A DNA stretch of 64,000 bases, from NCBI GenBank assembly GCA_016703525.1, contig JADJBW010000014.1, positions 62,001 to 126,000 on the forward strand, read 5' to 3'. The DNA comes from Actinomycetota bacterium. Lineage in GTDB: Bacteria; Actinomycetota; Acidimicrobiia; Acidimicrobiales; Microtrichaceae. Shown here piece after piece: positions 18,158 to 27,421 of the stretch. Numbering within the stretch: the stretch's first letter is position 1; every line of letters starts with the position of its first letter. The translations under genes and the position numbers were made by a program. The notes below the pieces were generated by a model. It saw only the letters and a list, made by a program, of their open reading frames with translations. It ran no database searches and was not told the DNA's origin.

Positions 18158-19125
18158 ACCGCAGCTTCCTCGAGCCCGGCCGCCTCTGGTGGCTGCTCGC
18201 CGTCGCCGGCCTCGCCGCCGCGTACATCGCGGCGCAGTTCCGGCGACCGACCTATGCGCTCCGGTACTCCAACGTGGAACTGCTCGACAAGGTCGCGCCG
18301 CGCTCGCCGAGATGGCGCCGCCACGTCACCTCGGCGTTGTACCTGCTCGCGTTGACGGGGCTGGTGTTCGCCATGGCGCAACCGGTCGCCGAGGAACGAG
18401 TGCCGAAGGACCGGTCCACGATCATCCTCGCGATCGACACCTCGCTGTCGATGCAGGCCACCGATGTGGAGCCGACCCGTATCGACGCCGCAAAACGCGC
18501 GGCCATCGCGTTCGTCGACGACATCCCGGCGAACCTGCAGGTCGGCTTGGTGGCATTCAACGGCACCGCCAACCTCCGCGTCGCTCCGACGACCGATCGC
18601 GCCGCGGTCACCAAGGCCATCCGCCAGCTCGAACTGGGCGAGCGGACCGCCATCGGCGAGGCGGTCGCGACATCGCTGCAGGCAATCGAGGATGTCCCGC
18701 CCGACGAGAACGGCAAGCGAGCACCGGGCGCGATCGTGCTGTTGTCCGACGGCAAGACGACGTGGGGTCGCACGATCGACGAGATTGCACCCGAGGCGAA
18801 GAAGGCGAAGGTGCCCGTCTCGACGATCGCGTACGGCACGCCCGGAGGAACCGTCGAGATCGCCGACCCCGAGACCGGCCAGGTGGGAGAGACCCCGGTG
18901 CCGGTCGACAAAGAGGAACTTGCACGACTGGCCGAACAGACCGACGGGGTCGCGTTTGAGGCCGAGTCGGAATCGGCGCTCAACGAGGTCTACTCCCAAC
19001 TCGAACGCCGAGTCGGATACGACACCGAACGTCGCGAGATCACCTGGAAGGTGGCTGCCTGGGCGGCCGTGGCGCTCACGCTCGCCGGGGCACTGTCGCT
19101 GTGGTGGTTCCAGCGTCTGACGTGA
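18154..19125 (+). CDS. VWA-domain membrane protein (BatA-like)
   Basis: A 323-residue protein with transmembrane helices near residues 10-28 and 60-77 and a C-terminal helix at about 300-320. The von Willebrand A domain lies between. Its MIDAS motif is DTSLSM (about residue 93), the Thr is in GERTAIGEAV, and the second Asp is in VLLSDGKTTWG. The layout TM-TM-VWA-TM matches BatA/BatB proteins encoded with MoxR and DUF58. The ribosome-binding site GGAGGA lies 9 nt before ATG 18154. Confidence 0.92.
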   Translation: MNRSFLEPGRLWWLLAVAGLAAAYIAAQFRRPTYALRYSNVELLDKVAPRSPRWRRHVTSALYLLALTGLVFAMAQPVAEERVPKDRSTIILAIDTSLSMQATDVEPTRIDAAKRAAIAFVDDIPANLQVGLVAFNGTANLRVAPTTDRAAVTKAIRQLELGERTAIGEAVATSLQAIEDVPPDENGKRAPGAIVLLSDGKTTWGRTIDEIAPEAKKAKVPVSTIAYGTPGGTVEIADPETGQVGETPVPVDKEELARLAEQTDGVAFEAESESALNEVYSQLERRVGYDTERREITWKVAAWAAVALTLAGALSLWWFQRLT

Positions 19126-19241
19126 CCCGCCGGTGGTGGTCACGCCGGCCAGATCGCGCCGGCCAGATCGCACGGCGCAAGCCCGACAGCACAGAGCGCT
19201 GTGCCGCGCGCCATGGGTACTGGGTAGACGTGGCGCCTCGA

Positions 19242-19247
19242 TAGGCT
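19242..19247 (+). promoter_or_regulatory. -10 box (TAGGCT), leaderless start of the small lipoprotein gene
   Basis: TAGGCT ends 7 nt before ATG 19255. Just upstream (about 19141-19171) is a short tandem duplication of GCCGGCCAGATCGC. Confidence 0.5.
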
Positions 19248-19254
19248 GCACGCC

Positions 19255-19713
19255 ATGAGACCACGAGCGACGTGTGCGCTGTTGCGGCGGTCCGCGTTCG
19301 CCGCAGCCCTGACGATCGGCCTCGCAGCGGCGGGCACGGCCTGCGGCACCGAGGAGACGTTCCCGGAGGCGGAGTTCGTGAAGGCGCTTGAGGCGCCGGG
19401 CATCTCCAAGTCGGTCGCCACCTGTGTGTACGCCCAGGTGAAGGGCGACGCCAAGGTGATGCAGGACATCGTCGACGCGAACGGGCCGACCGACGACGTC
19501 TCCACCAAGACGAGCAACAAGCTCGCCGGGTTCCTCGCGGATTGCATCGGCAAGGAGGCCGAGAAGGAATCGGCCGCGACCTCGACGACCACGACATCGG
19601 TCGCCGACGAGACGTCCTCTCCCACGGACGAGCCGACGTCGACCACGACGACTTCGGGGTCGGGCTCCAAACGTACGACGACAACGGCGGCTGCGGCGAC
19701 CGACGAGGCGTGA
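19255..19713 (+). CDS. Small lipoprotein, unknown function
   Basis: A 152-residue protein. The signal peptide ends in a lipobox-like AAAGTACG (Cys about residue 30). A short mature domain of some 75 residues has two Cys (ATCVYA and ADCIGK) that could pair, and a Ser/Thr-rich low-complexity C-tail (about 105-152) looks like a cell-wall spanning tether. The Cys-containing helical core resembles small actinobacterial secreted proteins of unknown role. The next gene starts within its stop codon (GTGA). Confidence 0.75.
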   Translation: MRPRATCALLRRSAFAAALTIGLAAAGTACGTEETFPEAEFVKALEAPGISKSVATCVYAQVKGDAKVMQDIVDANGPTDDVSTKTSNKLAGFLADCIGKEAEKESAATSTTTTSVADETSSPTDEPTSTTTTSGSGSKRTTTTAAAATDEA

Positions 19714-20249
19714 CCATCTGGGTTGCGCTCCTTCGCGGGATCAACGTCGGCGGACGACGCTTGGCCATGGCCGACGTGCGTGACCTGTTCCGCGCTGCGG
19801 GCTGCGACGACGTTCGCACCTACGTTCAGAGCGGCAACGTCGTGTTCCACGCCGATGCAACCGCCGAGGCCGAAACCGCCCTTGCCGCCGACCTGTCGCG
19901 TCGCATCGGCGAGCACTGCGGGTACGAGGTGCCCGTGATGTTGCGCACCGGCGAGCAACTCGCCGCGACCATCGAGCACTGCCCCTACCCCACCGGCGGC
20001 GATCCGACGCGCCTGGTCGTCTCGTTCGCCACGAGGCCGGTCGAGCCCGCAGACGTGGAGGGAGCGCTGGCCTCAGCCGGGCCGGGCGAGGACCTCACGT
20101 TCATCGGACGCGACCTGTACCTCTGGCTGCCCGACGGCCAGGGCCGATCGCCGCTCGTGCAGGCGCTGGCCAAACGCCCGGCCGGCCGCGAATTCACCGC
20201 TCGCAACTGGCGCACGGTGACCACGCTGGCCGAGTGGTCGGCCGCTTGA
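19710..20249 (+). CDS. DUF1697 family protein
   Basis: A 179-residue cytoplasmic protein of the DUF1697 family, recognised from its N-terminus VALLRGINVGGRRLAMADVR, followed by VRTYVQSGNVVFHAD and the C-terminal TARNWRTVTTLAEW. GTG 19710 overlaps the preceding stop. The function of the family is unknown. It is convergent with smc. Confidence 0.9.
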   Translation: MTIWVALLRGINVGGRRLAMADVRDLFRAAGCDDVRTYVQSGNVVFHADATAEAETALAADLSRRIGEHCGYEVPVMLRTGEQLAATIEHCPYPTGGDPTRLVVSFATRPVEPADVEGALASAGPGEDLTFIGRDLYLWLPDGQGRSPLVQALAKRPAGREFTARNWRTVTTLAEWSAA

Positions 20250-20310
20250 GCGGCGCCGCCGCCCGCCATCACTACCGCGAGCGCGACCTTGCTTCGAGCT
20301 GCTTGGGTCG

Positions 20311-23300
20311 CTAGGCGCTGATCTTCTCGGACAGCACCTTCGATGAACCGCCCGGCTCCATGGTCACGCCGTACAGCACGTCGGCGGACTCCATGGTTCG
20401 CTTCTGGTGGCTGACGATGACGAGCTGCGCCGTCTCACGGAACTCGGCGATGAGCGCCAGGAAGCGGTGGAGGTTCACGTCATCGAGCGCCGCCTCGACT
20501 TCGTCCATCACGTAGAAGGGCGACGGGCGGCTGCGGAACACGGCGAACAGGTACGCCAGCGCGGTCAGCGATCGCTCGCCACCCGACAGCAACGAGAGCT
20601 TCCGGACGTTCTTGCCCGACGGTCGGGCCTCGATCTCGATGCCGGTCGACAGCAAATCGGAGGGATCGGTCAGCGTAAGCGACCCCTTCCCTCCGGGGAA
20701 CAGCGTCTCGAAAAGGCCGGTGAAATTCTCCGACACATCCGCATATGCCGCGGCGAACACGTTGACGATCTCGGCGTCGACCGCGCGGATGACCTTCGCC
20801 AGCTCGCGTCGCGTCGTGCGGATGTCGTCGAGCTGGGTTTCGAGAAACTCGTGCCGTTCCTGGAGCGCGGCGAACTCTTCGAGCGCGAGCGGGTTGATCG
20901 GACCCATCACCCGGATCTCACGCTCCAACTCGCGCACCCGGGCGGCCGGCGTAGCGCCCTCCGCCAGTTCGGGGCACGGCGCCTCGATCGCCGCCTCGGG
21001 CTCGACATCGAGCTCGTGGCGACACGCCGCCGTGGCCGCTTCCAGCCGCATGCGAACCTCGGCTTCGCCGATCTCGGCGCGCGACATCCGTTCGCGATGT
21101 TCGGTCAGACGGGTCTCCAGGGCTGCGCGTTCGCGACGACGTTCCTCGAGCTCGGCGGTCACGGCCCGCGTCCGCTCGGTGTAGCGGCGGCGGGCCGCCC
21201 GGAGCTCTTCGAGCACCACCTCGACCTGTGCGGTGCGCGACGTGACGAACTCGGCGAGCACGTCGGTGGCATCGGCGCGGGCATCGAGCTCGAGCCGACG
21301 CTGCTCGGCCTCGCGCCGCTCGACCTGGTGGCGATCGAGCCGCTCGTCAACCTTGGCGATTCGCGATTCGAGCATGCGGCGACGCTCGTCGCGAGCGGCG
21401 ACCCGCACGTCGAGCGCCGATCGCAGCTGGCGCACCCGAGCGGTCTCCGCCTCGAGTGCCCGACGGGCCTCGGCCTGTCGCTTCGCCCGTGCCGCCAGCT
21501 CCGCCTCGGCCGCTTCGAGCTCGGGCAGTCGCTGTTCCAGCTCGGCGCGCCGCGACGCCTGTCGCTGGGCCCGCTCGGCGAGCTCACCCAGGTGCGCGTC
21601 GATGCGAGCCAGTTCGGCCGCCGATTCGGGCGTGTCGCGTTCCAGGCGGGCCATCGCGTCGCCAAGCGATCGGACGCGGTTGACGGCCTGGTCGCGCGCC
21701 TTGTCGGCCTGCGCTGCGGCCGATCGCACCTCGGCGAGCGCAGCGCGGGCCTGGCGCAGCGCATCGGCGGCCGCCTCGGCGGCCTCCGCGGCCGCTGTCG
21801 CCTGGTGTTGCGCCTCTTCCAACGCCGAGCCCGTCGCGCCTGAGCCGCCGGCCCCTACCCGCCAGCCCGCCGCGGCGAACCGGTCGCCTGAGCGCGTCAT
21901 GACGAGCGCCTCGGGGTGCTGGATCGCGGCGTCGAGCGCCTCGACCCATCCGCCGTCGACCACGACCGCCATGCTCAGCAGCGCGTCGAGCAGCCCGTCG
22001 ACGCCGGGGCGGGTACCGCGCACGTGGCGGCGCAGTGGCTCTCCCACGGCGGGCGTGAACGGCATCGCTCGCGACGCCGAGAGCGAAACCACCGCACCCG
22101 ACAGCTCACCGGTGCTCAGCGCCTCGAGCGCGGCGCGGGCGACGTCGGTGTCGGTGACCACCACGGCCGTGAGCGCCTCGGCAGCGGCGGCCTCGAAGGC
22201 GGCCTCCCATCCGGCATCGATCTGCACCACGTCGAGCAGCGTGCCCACGACCCCGTCGAGGCCGGCGAGCCGCTCGGCGCCGGCGCGCTGGCGTGCCTCG
22301 TCGAGCGCCATCGTGAGCGCCTCGACCCGGGCGGCCCAGGCCGAGCGCTGCGCAGCAGCGGCCGACGCCGCCTCATCGGCCGCAGCGAACTCGGCGTCGG
22401 CCGCCTCGCGGGCCACCCCAGCGCTTCTCGGCCGCCGCGCTCAGCCGTTCGACGCTCGCCTCGGCGTCGCGGTGTTCCACGACCATCCGCTCGCGCTCCT
22501 CGGAGACACGCGCCGCCTTGGCGACGGCGGCGTCGCGTTGAGCGGTGACGCGGGCCTGATCGGATGTCGTGCGTTCCGACGTGGAACGCACGGCCGCGAG
22601 TTCGCCGCGAATCTCCGCTGCCTCGCTCCGAGCGGCCGTCGATCGTTCGTTCCGCCCCCAGTCGGCATCGAAGGCACCCCGTTGCTCGTCGAGCGCCTGT
22701 TCCGCCGCGATCACGACGGCCTCGTCGCCGGCGAAGTCCTCGCCGTCGAGCGCGGCGAGATCTGCATTGAGCCCGGCGAGCTCGGCATCGAGCGACGCTG
22801 CGACGGTGGCGTCGGCCGAGAACTCGCGGTCGCGGTCGATGCCGCGACGGCGTTCGGCGACGAGACGCGACAGACCGACCGCGCGTTCGCGCAGCGATTC
22901 ACACCGCGTCAGCACATCGCCGAGGTCGTCCCCACCGGTCGCCGACAAGCGCGACTCGATCGCGATGATCGCTGCGTCGAGCGCCGCCAGCTGCGTGCGC
23001 AAGTCGCGATCGACCGCCGCCAGTTCGGTCTGCGACGTGTTCGACGATGCGAGTTGCGTGCGGAGCCGGGCGATCTCGCGGCCGGCCAGGTGCACCCGAA
23101 GCGCCGTCAGCTCGGCATGCACCGCGCCGTGTCGACGCGCCGCGTCGGCCTGGCGCTCCAGCGGTCGAAGCTGGCGGCGCACCTCGCGCAAGAGGTCCTG
23201 GATCCGCAACAGGTTCGCCTCGGTGGACGCGAGCCGCCGCTCGGACTTCTCCTTGCGACGGCGGTACTTGAGCACGCCCGCCGCTTCCTCGATGATCGCC

Positions 23301-23773
23301 CGCCGATCCTCCGGCCGGGCGTTCAGCACCGCGTCGATCTGCCCCTGACTGATGATGACGTGCTGTTGACGCCCCACGCCCGAGTCGCTCAGGAGGTCCT
23401 GAATATCGAGCAGCCGGCACGGCACGCCGTTCAGCAGGTATTGGCTGTCGCCGTTGCGAAACAGGGTCCGGGTGATCGTGACCTCGGAGAACTCGATCGG
23501 CAGTGTTCCCGAGGCGTTGTCGATGGTGAGCGACACCTCGGCACGCCCGAGCGCCGGTCGCTTGGAGGAACCGGCGAAGATCACGTCCTCCATCTTGGAG
23601 GAGCGCACGGTCGAGGGCGCCTGGGCGCCGAGGACCCAGCCGATCGCGTCGACCACGTTCGACTTCCCCGACCCGTTGGGGCCGACGACGACGGTGACAC
23701 CGGGCTCCAGGTTCAGCGTTGCCGAGTCGGCGAACGACTTGAACCCTTTGATCTGCAAGGTCTTGAGAAACAC
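20311..23773 (-). CDS. smc: Chromosome partition protein Smc (frameshifted)
   Basis: SMC ATPase for chromosome condensation and segregation. GTG 23773 (VFLKTLQIKGFKSFAD) opens the head, with Walker A GPNGSGKSNVVDAI, the Q-loop region and DLLSDSGVGRQQHVIISQGQ. A long Ala/Glu/Arg coiled coil, a hinge (LDGVVGTLLDVV, about residues 515-640), a second coiled coil, the signature LSLLSGGERSLTALAYLFA and Walker B PFYVMDEVEAALDD follow. The N- and C-terminal parts are in different frames. They meet at a four-base run (CCCC at 22416-22419 on the plus strand), and removing one base gives AAEKRWVAREAADAEF and about 1153 residues. Smc is rarely lost, so a sequence error is likely. A GGAG ribosome-binding site precedes the start. 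Confidence 0.93.
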
Positions 23774-23866
23774 AGATTCTCCGTGGTCAGTGCCCGGACG
23801 AAGAGGTGGTCACGCTAGCGGCTCGCGCCGCTCGCGCCGTCCGTGCGCCGATGTGTGATCGCCCGA

Positions 23867-24700
23867 TCAGACCTGTGTCTGTTCGCAGTAGTACGTGTAG
23901 CCGTTCCCGAAACGAGACTTCACGATGGGCCCGCGGGCGCGCGGGCTCATCTCGCCGTCGCGCCGGAAGACGTTGATCATGTCGCTGTAGCCGCCGCGGG
24001 CACCGCTGAGGGTGAGGTATCCGTCGTCGCCCACGCTCGCGCCGCCGTGCTTCACCGAGTCGTGGATGATCTCGACCGAAGCCCGGTACAGACGGCGGAT
24101 CTCCTGGGTCGAGAGCGTGTCAGGTGAACGGTCGTAGCGCAGCCCCGCCTCGAAGAGGATCTCGTCGGAGTACATGGCACCGATGCCGACGAGCATCGTC
24201 GGGTCCATCAGGATCGACTTCAGCTTGCCCGAGCGCCGCAGCACCATCTCGCCGAACTTCGTCCACGAGACCGGTTCGTCGACGAGGTCGAGGCCGAGCG
24301 GACCGATGGTCGCCGCCACCTCGTCGGAGGGCACGAGGAACAACTCGGCCGTTGAAGCCGGATCGATGAGGCGAAGCTGCCCGTGCTGGGTGAACGTGAG
24401 CACCACGGCGGTTCCCGGCTCGAGCGCGTCTTTGTTCTGTGCCCGCCGCAGCCGCGACTTCGCACCGAGGGCCACGAGCATCACGTCGCCGCTGTCGAGC
24501 GCGAGCGATATCCATGTGCCCTTACGGGTGACCCGCTCGATCTTGACGCCGGTCAGGCGCGTCGCGAGCGCCTTCGGCGTGCCGGCGCGAGCGATCGACT
24601 TCTTGCCCGGGACGTCCACCGCCTTGATCTTCTTCCCCGACACCTCTTTGTCGAGGTCGCGGCGGAGTATCTCGAGCTCCGGGAGTTCTGCGCTACTCAT
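23867..24700 (-). CDS. Fpg/Nei-family protein lacking key catalytic motifs
   Basis: A 277-residue homologue of formamidopyrimidine-DNA glycosylase in the usual rnc-mutM-smc position; ATG 24700 overlaps the rnc stop (ATGA). The fold is recognisable: an ELPELEILRRDL N-terminus, DPTMLVGIGAMYSDEILFEAGL (H2TH) and NGYTYYCEQTQV at the end. Essential residues are altered. The protein begins MSSAELPE, so the catalytic N-terminal Pro is replaced by an extended Met-Ser-Ser-Ala. The GIGN Asn is Ala, the intercalating RRFG loop is absent (DPASTA), and the first zinc-finger CxxC is SPRA. Only one Cys of the four remains. It may bind DNA without acting as a bifunctional lyase. Calling it functional MutM would be unsafe. 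Confidence 0.82.
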   Translation of the reverse strand: MSSAELPELEILRRDLDKEVSGKKIKAVDVPGKKSIARAGTPKALATRLTGVKIERVTRKGTWISLALDSGDVMLVALGAKSRLRRAQNKDALEPGTAVVLTFTQHGQLRLIDPASTAELFLVPSDEVAATIGPLGLDLVDEPVSWTKFGEMVLRRSGKLKSILMDPTMLVGIGAMYSDEILFEAGLRYDRSPDTLSTQEIRRLYRASVEIIHDSVKHGGASVGDDGYLTLSGARGGYSDMINVFRRDGEMSPRARGPIVKSRFGNGYTYYCEQTQV

Positions 24701-25438
24701 GTGCCGGGGTTCCCTTCATCGGTGAGCCGTTCGAGTGCCGCGGCGGCCGCGGCTTGCTCCGCCTCTTTCTTGGTCCGGCCACTGCCCTCGCCCCAGACCT
24801 CCCCGCTGAACGCGACCGTCGCGGAGAATTCCTTCGCGTGGTCGGGCCCCGCGCCGACCACGCTGTAGCGGGGCATGCGTTCGAGCCGGTGGGCCGCAAA
24901 CTCCTGCAGCCGCGACTTCCGGGTCGCCCGGATCGGCCCCCGACTCGACATGTGCGATCTCGGGGCCGAGCAGGCGCGCCACCGCCGACGCCGCGGCCGA
25001 GAGCCCGCCGTCGAGATACACCGCGCCGATCACCGCCTCGCAGCAGTCCGCAAGGATGGACTCCTTCTCGGCACCGCCCGTCGCGGCCTCGCCACGCCCG
25101 AGCAGCAGGCACGACGCGAGGTCGATACGGCGGCCGGCGCCCGCCAGCGCGCGGGTGTTCACCAGCGCCGCACGACGCTGGGCGAGAAGCCCTTCCGGCG
25201 CCGGCGGATCGGTGGTGAAGAGACGTTCGGTCACCACGAGCTGGAGCACCGCATCTCCGAGGAACTCCAAGCGCTCGTTCGACGCGAGGCCGCCGTTCTC
25301 GGCGCACCATGAGCGGTGCCGGAACGCGATCTCCAGTTGCGTGATGTCGGCGAACTCGTGGTCGATCCGATCCGCGAGCGCCGCGAGGAGCGCCACTCGG
25401 TCGCCGTCGAGCGCGTCACCCGAGTCGACTGAGGACAT
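24697..25438 (-). CDS. rnc: Ribonuclease III (frameshifted)
   Basis: Double-strand-specific RNase processing rRNA precursors. From ATG 25438 the endonuclease domain shows FRHRSW, the catalytic NERLEFLGDAVLQLVV, LAQRRAALVNTRALA, and KESILADCCEAVIGAVYLDGG with the second acidic site. After ESGADPGDP the frame changes. The double-stranded-RNA-binding domain continues elsewhere as KSRLQEFAAHRLERMPRYSV and EGSGRTKKEAEQAAAAAALE to TGA 24697. Removing one base at the CC of 24919-24920 rejoins them (about 246 residues). It overlaps the acpP end by 23 nt and the downstream mutM-like start. Confidence 0.92.
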
Positions 25439-25706
25439 AATCGACCGCATCCCGAACGGTCTGAAGTTCGTCGAGATCTTCGCTATCGATCTCGAAGCCG
25501 GCGGTGCGTTCGCTGTACTCCTCTTCGAGCGCCTCGACCAGTTCGATGAGCGCGATGGAGTCGGCGTGGAGGTCGGCGGTCAGCGAGTCGCCCTCGAGAA
25601 CCGACGCCGGGTCGATCTCGAGGATCATCCCCAGCTGGTCACGCACGACCGCCAGCACAGCCTCGCGGTCAAGTGGCGCGTGATGAGTGTGCGTTTCGGC
25701 CGGCAC
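25416..25706 (-). CDS. acpP: Acyl carrier protein
   Basis: A 96-residue ACP. The phosphopantetheine attachment Ser lies in LHADSIALIELVEALEEEYS, a variant of the usual DSL motif (DSI). The remaining helices (AVRDQLGMILEIDPASV and DLDELQTVRDAVDYVLSRL) are standard. The GTG start at 25706 has an AAGGAGAG ribosome-binding site. It lies between rpmF and rnc; plsX, which usually sits here, is absent. Confidence 0.93.
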   Translation of the reverse strand: MPAETHTHHAPLDREAVLAVVRDQLGMILEIDPASVLEGDSLTADLHADSIALIELVEALEEEYSERTAGFEIDSEDLDELQTVRDAVDYVLSRLG

Positions 25707-25879
25707 GACGTGCTCTCCTTCTCACTTCCCCTGATGAATACTGCCCCAGGGTCGCGCTCCGAGAAGGAACGACCGCGAAGAGCGTCTAGCCGAGCCGCTT
25801 GGGCGCGATCCGGGGACGCGGAGTGTACCCGGATCGGACGGCCCACCGGGGGCATCCCGACGCCCGGTACGAGTTCGAC

Positions 25880-26059
25880 TCAGTCGACCTCGATCGCCTG
25901 GCGGCCGTGGTACCAGCCGCAGTTGCCGCAGACGACGTGGGGGAGCTTCACGGCGGCGCATCGGGGGCACGTGCTGCGCGACGGCACCTCAAGCCGCCAT
26001 GCGGAGGCACGGCGGCTCCGGCTCTTCGCCTTCGACATCTTCTTCTTGGGGACGGCCAT
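25880..26059 (-). CDS. rpmF: 50S ribosomal protein L32
   Basis: A 59-residue L32 starting MAVPKKKMSKAKSRSRRASA. It has a zinc-ribbon with CPRC and CGNC, so it is the zinc-binding (C+) form. The ATG at 26059 is conventional. It follows yceD, the conserved yceD-rpmF pair. Confidence 0.95.
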   Translation of the reverse strand: MAVPKKKMSKAKSRSRRASAWRLEVPSRSTCPRCAAVKLPHVVCGNCGWYHGRQAIEVD

Positions 26060-26238
26060 CGACGTTCCTGCTCGCTCTGGTCGGACCGGATCGGCCGACA
26101 CTGCGGTCGCACGCGGATTGGCGTGCACACAACGGGCGGCCACTCTACCGGACGCATCCGCCCCTCGGAAATCGAAGCGGCCGTCCCCGCCCCGATCGCC
26201 CTTGCCGCGATCGGCGGATGAGGCGCTCGAAACGAGCG

Positions 26239-26754
26239 CTACTCGATGTCGGCGACGAGCGCATCGAGGGCCGCCCATCGGGGGTCCACGGGAGCCGCGT
26301 CGGCCTCGTCGGCCGGGAGTTGGACCGGGAAGTGCTCAGGGTCGGGGCCGGGGCAGTCGGCGCGACACAACGGTGCGATCGGCAACCCCAGCAGCACGTT
26401 CTCGCGCACGACCGGCTCCAGGTCGATCCGGTCCTCGAGGATCGGGTAGGTGACACCCTCGTCGGGTGCCGGCTCGAACACCTCGTCGACCGTCACCTCG
26501 ATCTCGCCCGACACGGGGTCGAGGCACCGGCGGCACGCGCCGCTCCACGCCGCCGCGAGTCGCCCCGCAGACGCGATGCCGCCCGACACCGATTCGAGGT
26601 CGATCGCCACCGTCACCGGGCCCTCGACGTGCACCGACGTGGCATCGAGGCCGATCTCCCCGAGGTCGACCCGACAGTCGACCGAGCGCCGCTCGCCCAC
26701 GTGGCGGCGCAACTCGGTGATGTTGACGATCAGCTCGGGAATCGACGGACTCAT
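26239..26754 (-). CDS. yceD: YceD/DUF177 family protein
   Basis: A 171-residue DUF177 protein. Typical features are the central SGACRRCLDPVSGEIEVTVDEVFEP, with a CxxC that pairs with the later CRADCPGPDPEHF, and an acidic C-terminus. DUF177 proteins have been linked to 23S rRNA and ribosome biogenesis and almost always precede rpmF, as here. The start GTG/ATG at 26754 follows the sepIVA-like stop by 9 nt. Confidence 0.9.
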   Translation of the reverse strand: MSPSIPELIVNITELRRHVGERRSVDCRVDLGEIGLDATSVHVEGPVTVAIDLESVSGGIASAGRLAAAWSGACRRCLDPVSGEIEVTVDEVFEPAPDEGVTYPILEDRIDLEPVVRENVLLGLPIAPLCRADCPGPDPEHFPVQLPADEADAAPVDPRWAALDALVADIE

Positions 26755-26763
26755 GTCGGCGGC

Positions 26764-27324
26764 TCAGTCGAGGTCTTGGTCGAAGAAGGCCGCCGCGTCG
26801 GAATCGTCGTCGTCGTCGTACACGCCGGCGGGGATCGGCGTGCCGAGCTCGGACTCTGCGATCGTCGTAGCGAGTTTGCGGCGCCCTGCGGTGACCGTCT
26901 TCGCGAGCCGATCGAGCACCACCTCGAAGCTCGCGAGCTTCTGGTCGCAGTAGTCCTCGGCCTGATGGCGCATGCGCCGCGACTCCTCCTCGGCTTCGTC
27001 GAGGATCGCCTGCGCCCGGTGGTTCGCCGCCTTCACCACCTCGGTGCGCTGCACCATGCGAGCGACGTGAGACTTGGCATCCGCGATGATCTCCTCGGCC
27101 TCGCGGTGTGCCTTCGCCCGCACCTCCTCGCGTTCCGTCAGCAGCCAACGTGCCGCCCGAAGCTCATCGGGCAGGTTGGACAGGATCTCGTCGAGCATGT
27201 CGAGGAACTCGTCGCGATTGATGATCGCCGAGTTCGACATCGGCATGCTTCGGGCGGTCTCGACGATCTCGACGAGTTGGCGGAGCAGGTCCTCGGACTG
27301 ATGGATGGACGAAGCGTCGGTCAC
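26764..27324 (-). CDS. sepIVA: DivIVA/ATP-synthase-b-like coiled-coil protein (SepIVA-like)
   Basis: A 186-residue, mostly helical protein. Residues 30-155 form a coiled coil with many Glu/Arg/Ala heptads (EIIADAKSHVARMVQRTEVVK, AQAILDEAEEESRRMRHQAE), and the C-tail is acidic (DDDDDSDAAAFF). Its position (coaD, this gene, yceD, rnc) and character match mycobacterial Rv2927c/SepIVA, a DivIVA-like factor for division and envelope growth. Start GTG 27324 with an AGAGGA ribosome-binding site. The name is inferred from synteny and coiled-coil similarity. Confidence 0.75.
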   Translation of the reverse strand: MTDASSIHQSEDLLRQLVEIVETARSMPMSNSAIINRDEFLDMLDEILSNLPDELRAARWLLTEREEVRAKAHREAEEIIADAKSHVARMVQRTEVVKAANHRAQAILDEAEEESRRMRHQAEDYCDQKLASFEVVLDRLAKTVTAGRRKLATTIAESELGTPIPAGVYDDDDDSDAAAFFDQDLD

Positions 27325-27421
27325 GGTCGGATTCCTCTGATGGGGCGTGGTGACGGTGGACTACGGAACGAGCGGGGCGAACGGCGGGGCGTTCGAGCGA
27401 TCAGCGTGACACGTTGCGCGC

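Noticed and set aside
20311..25438. Genuine pseudogenisation of smc and rnc
   Set aside because: Both are otherwise intact with all catalytic motifs, differ by one base each, and lie in a conserved operon; sequence error is the simpler reading, though not proven.
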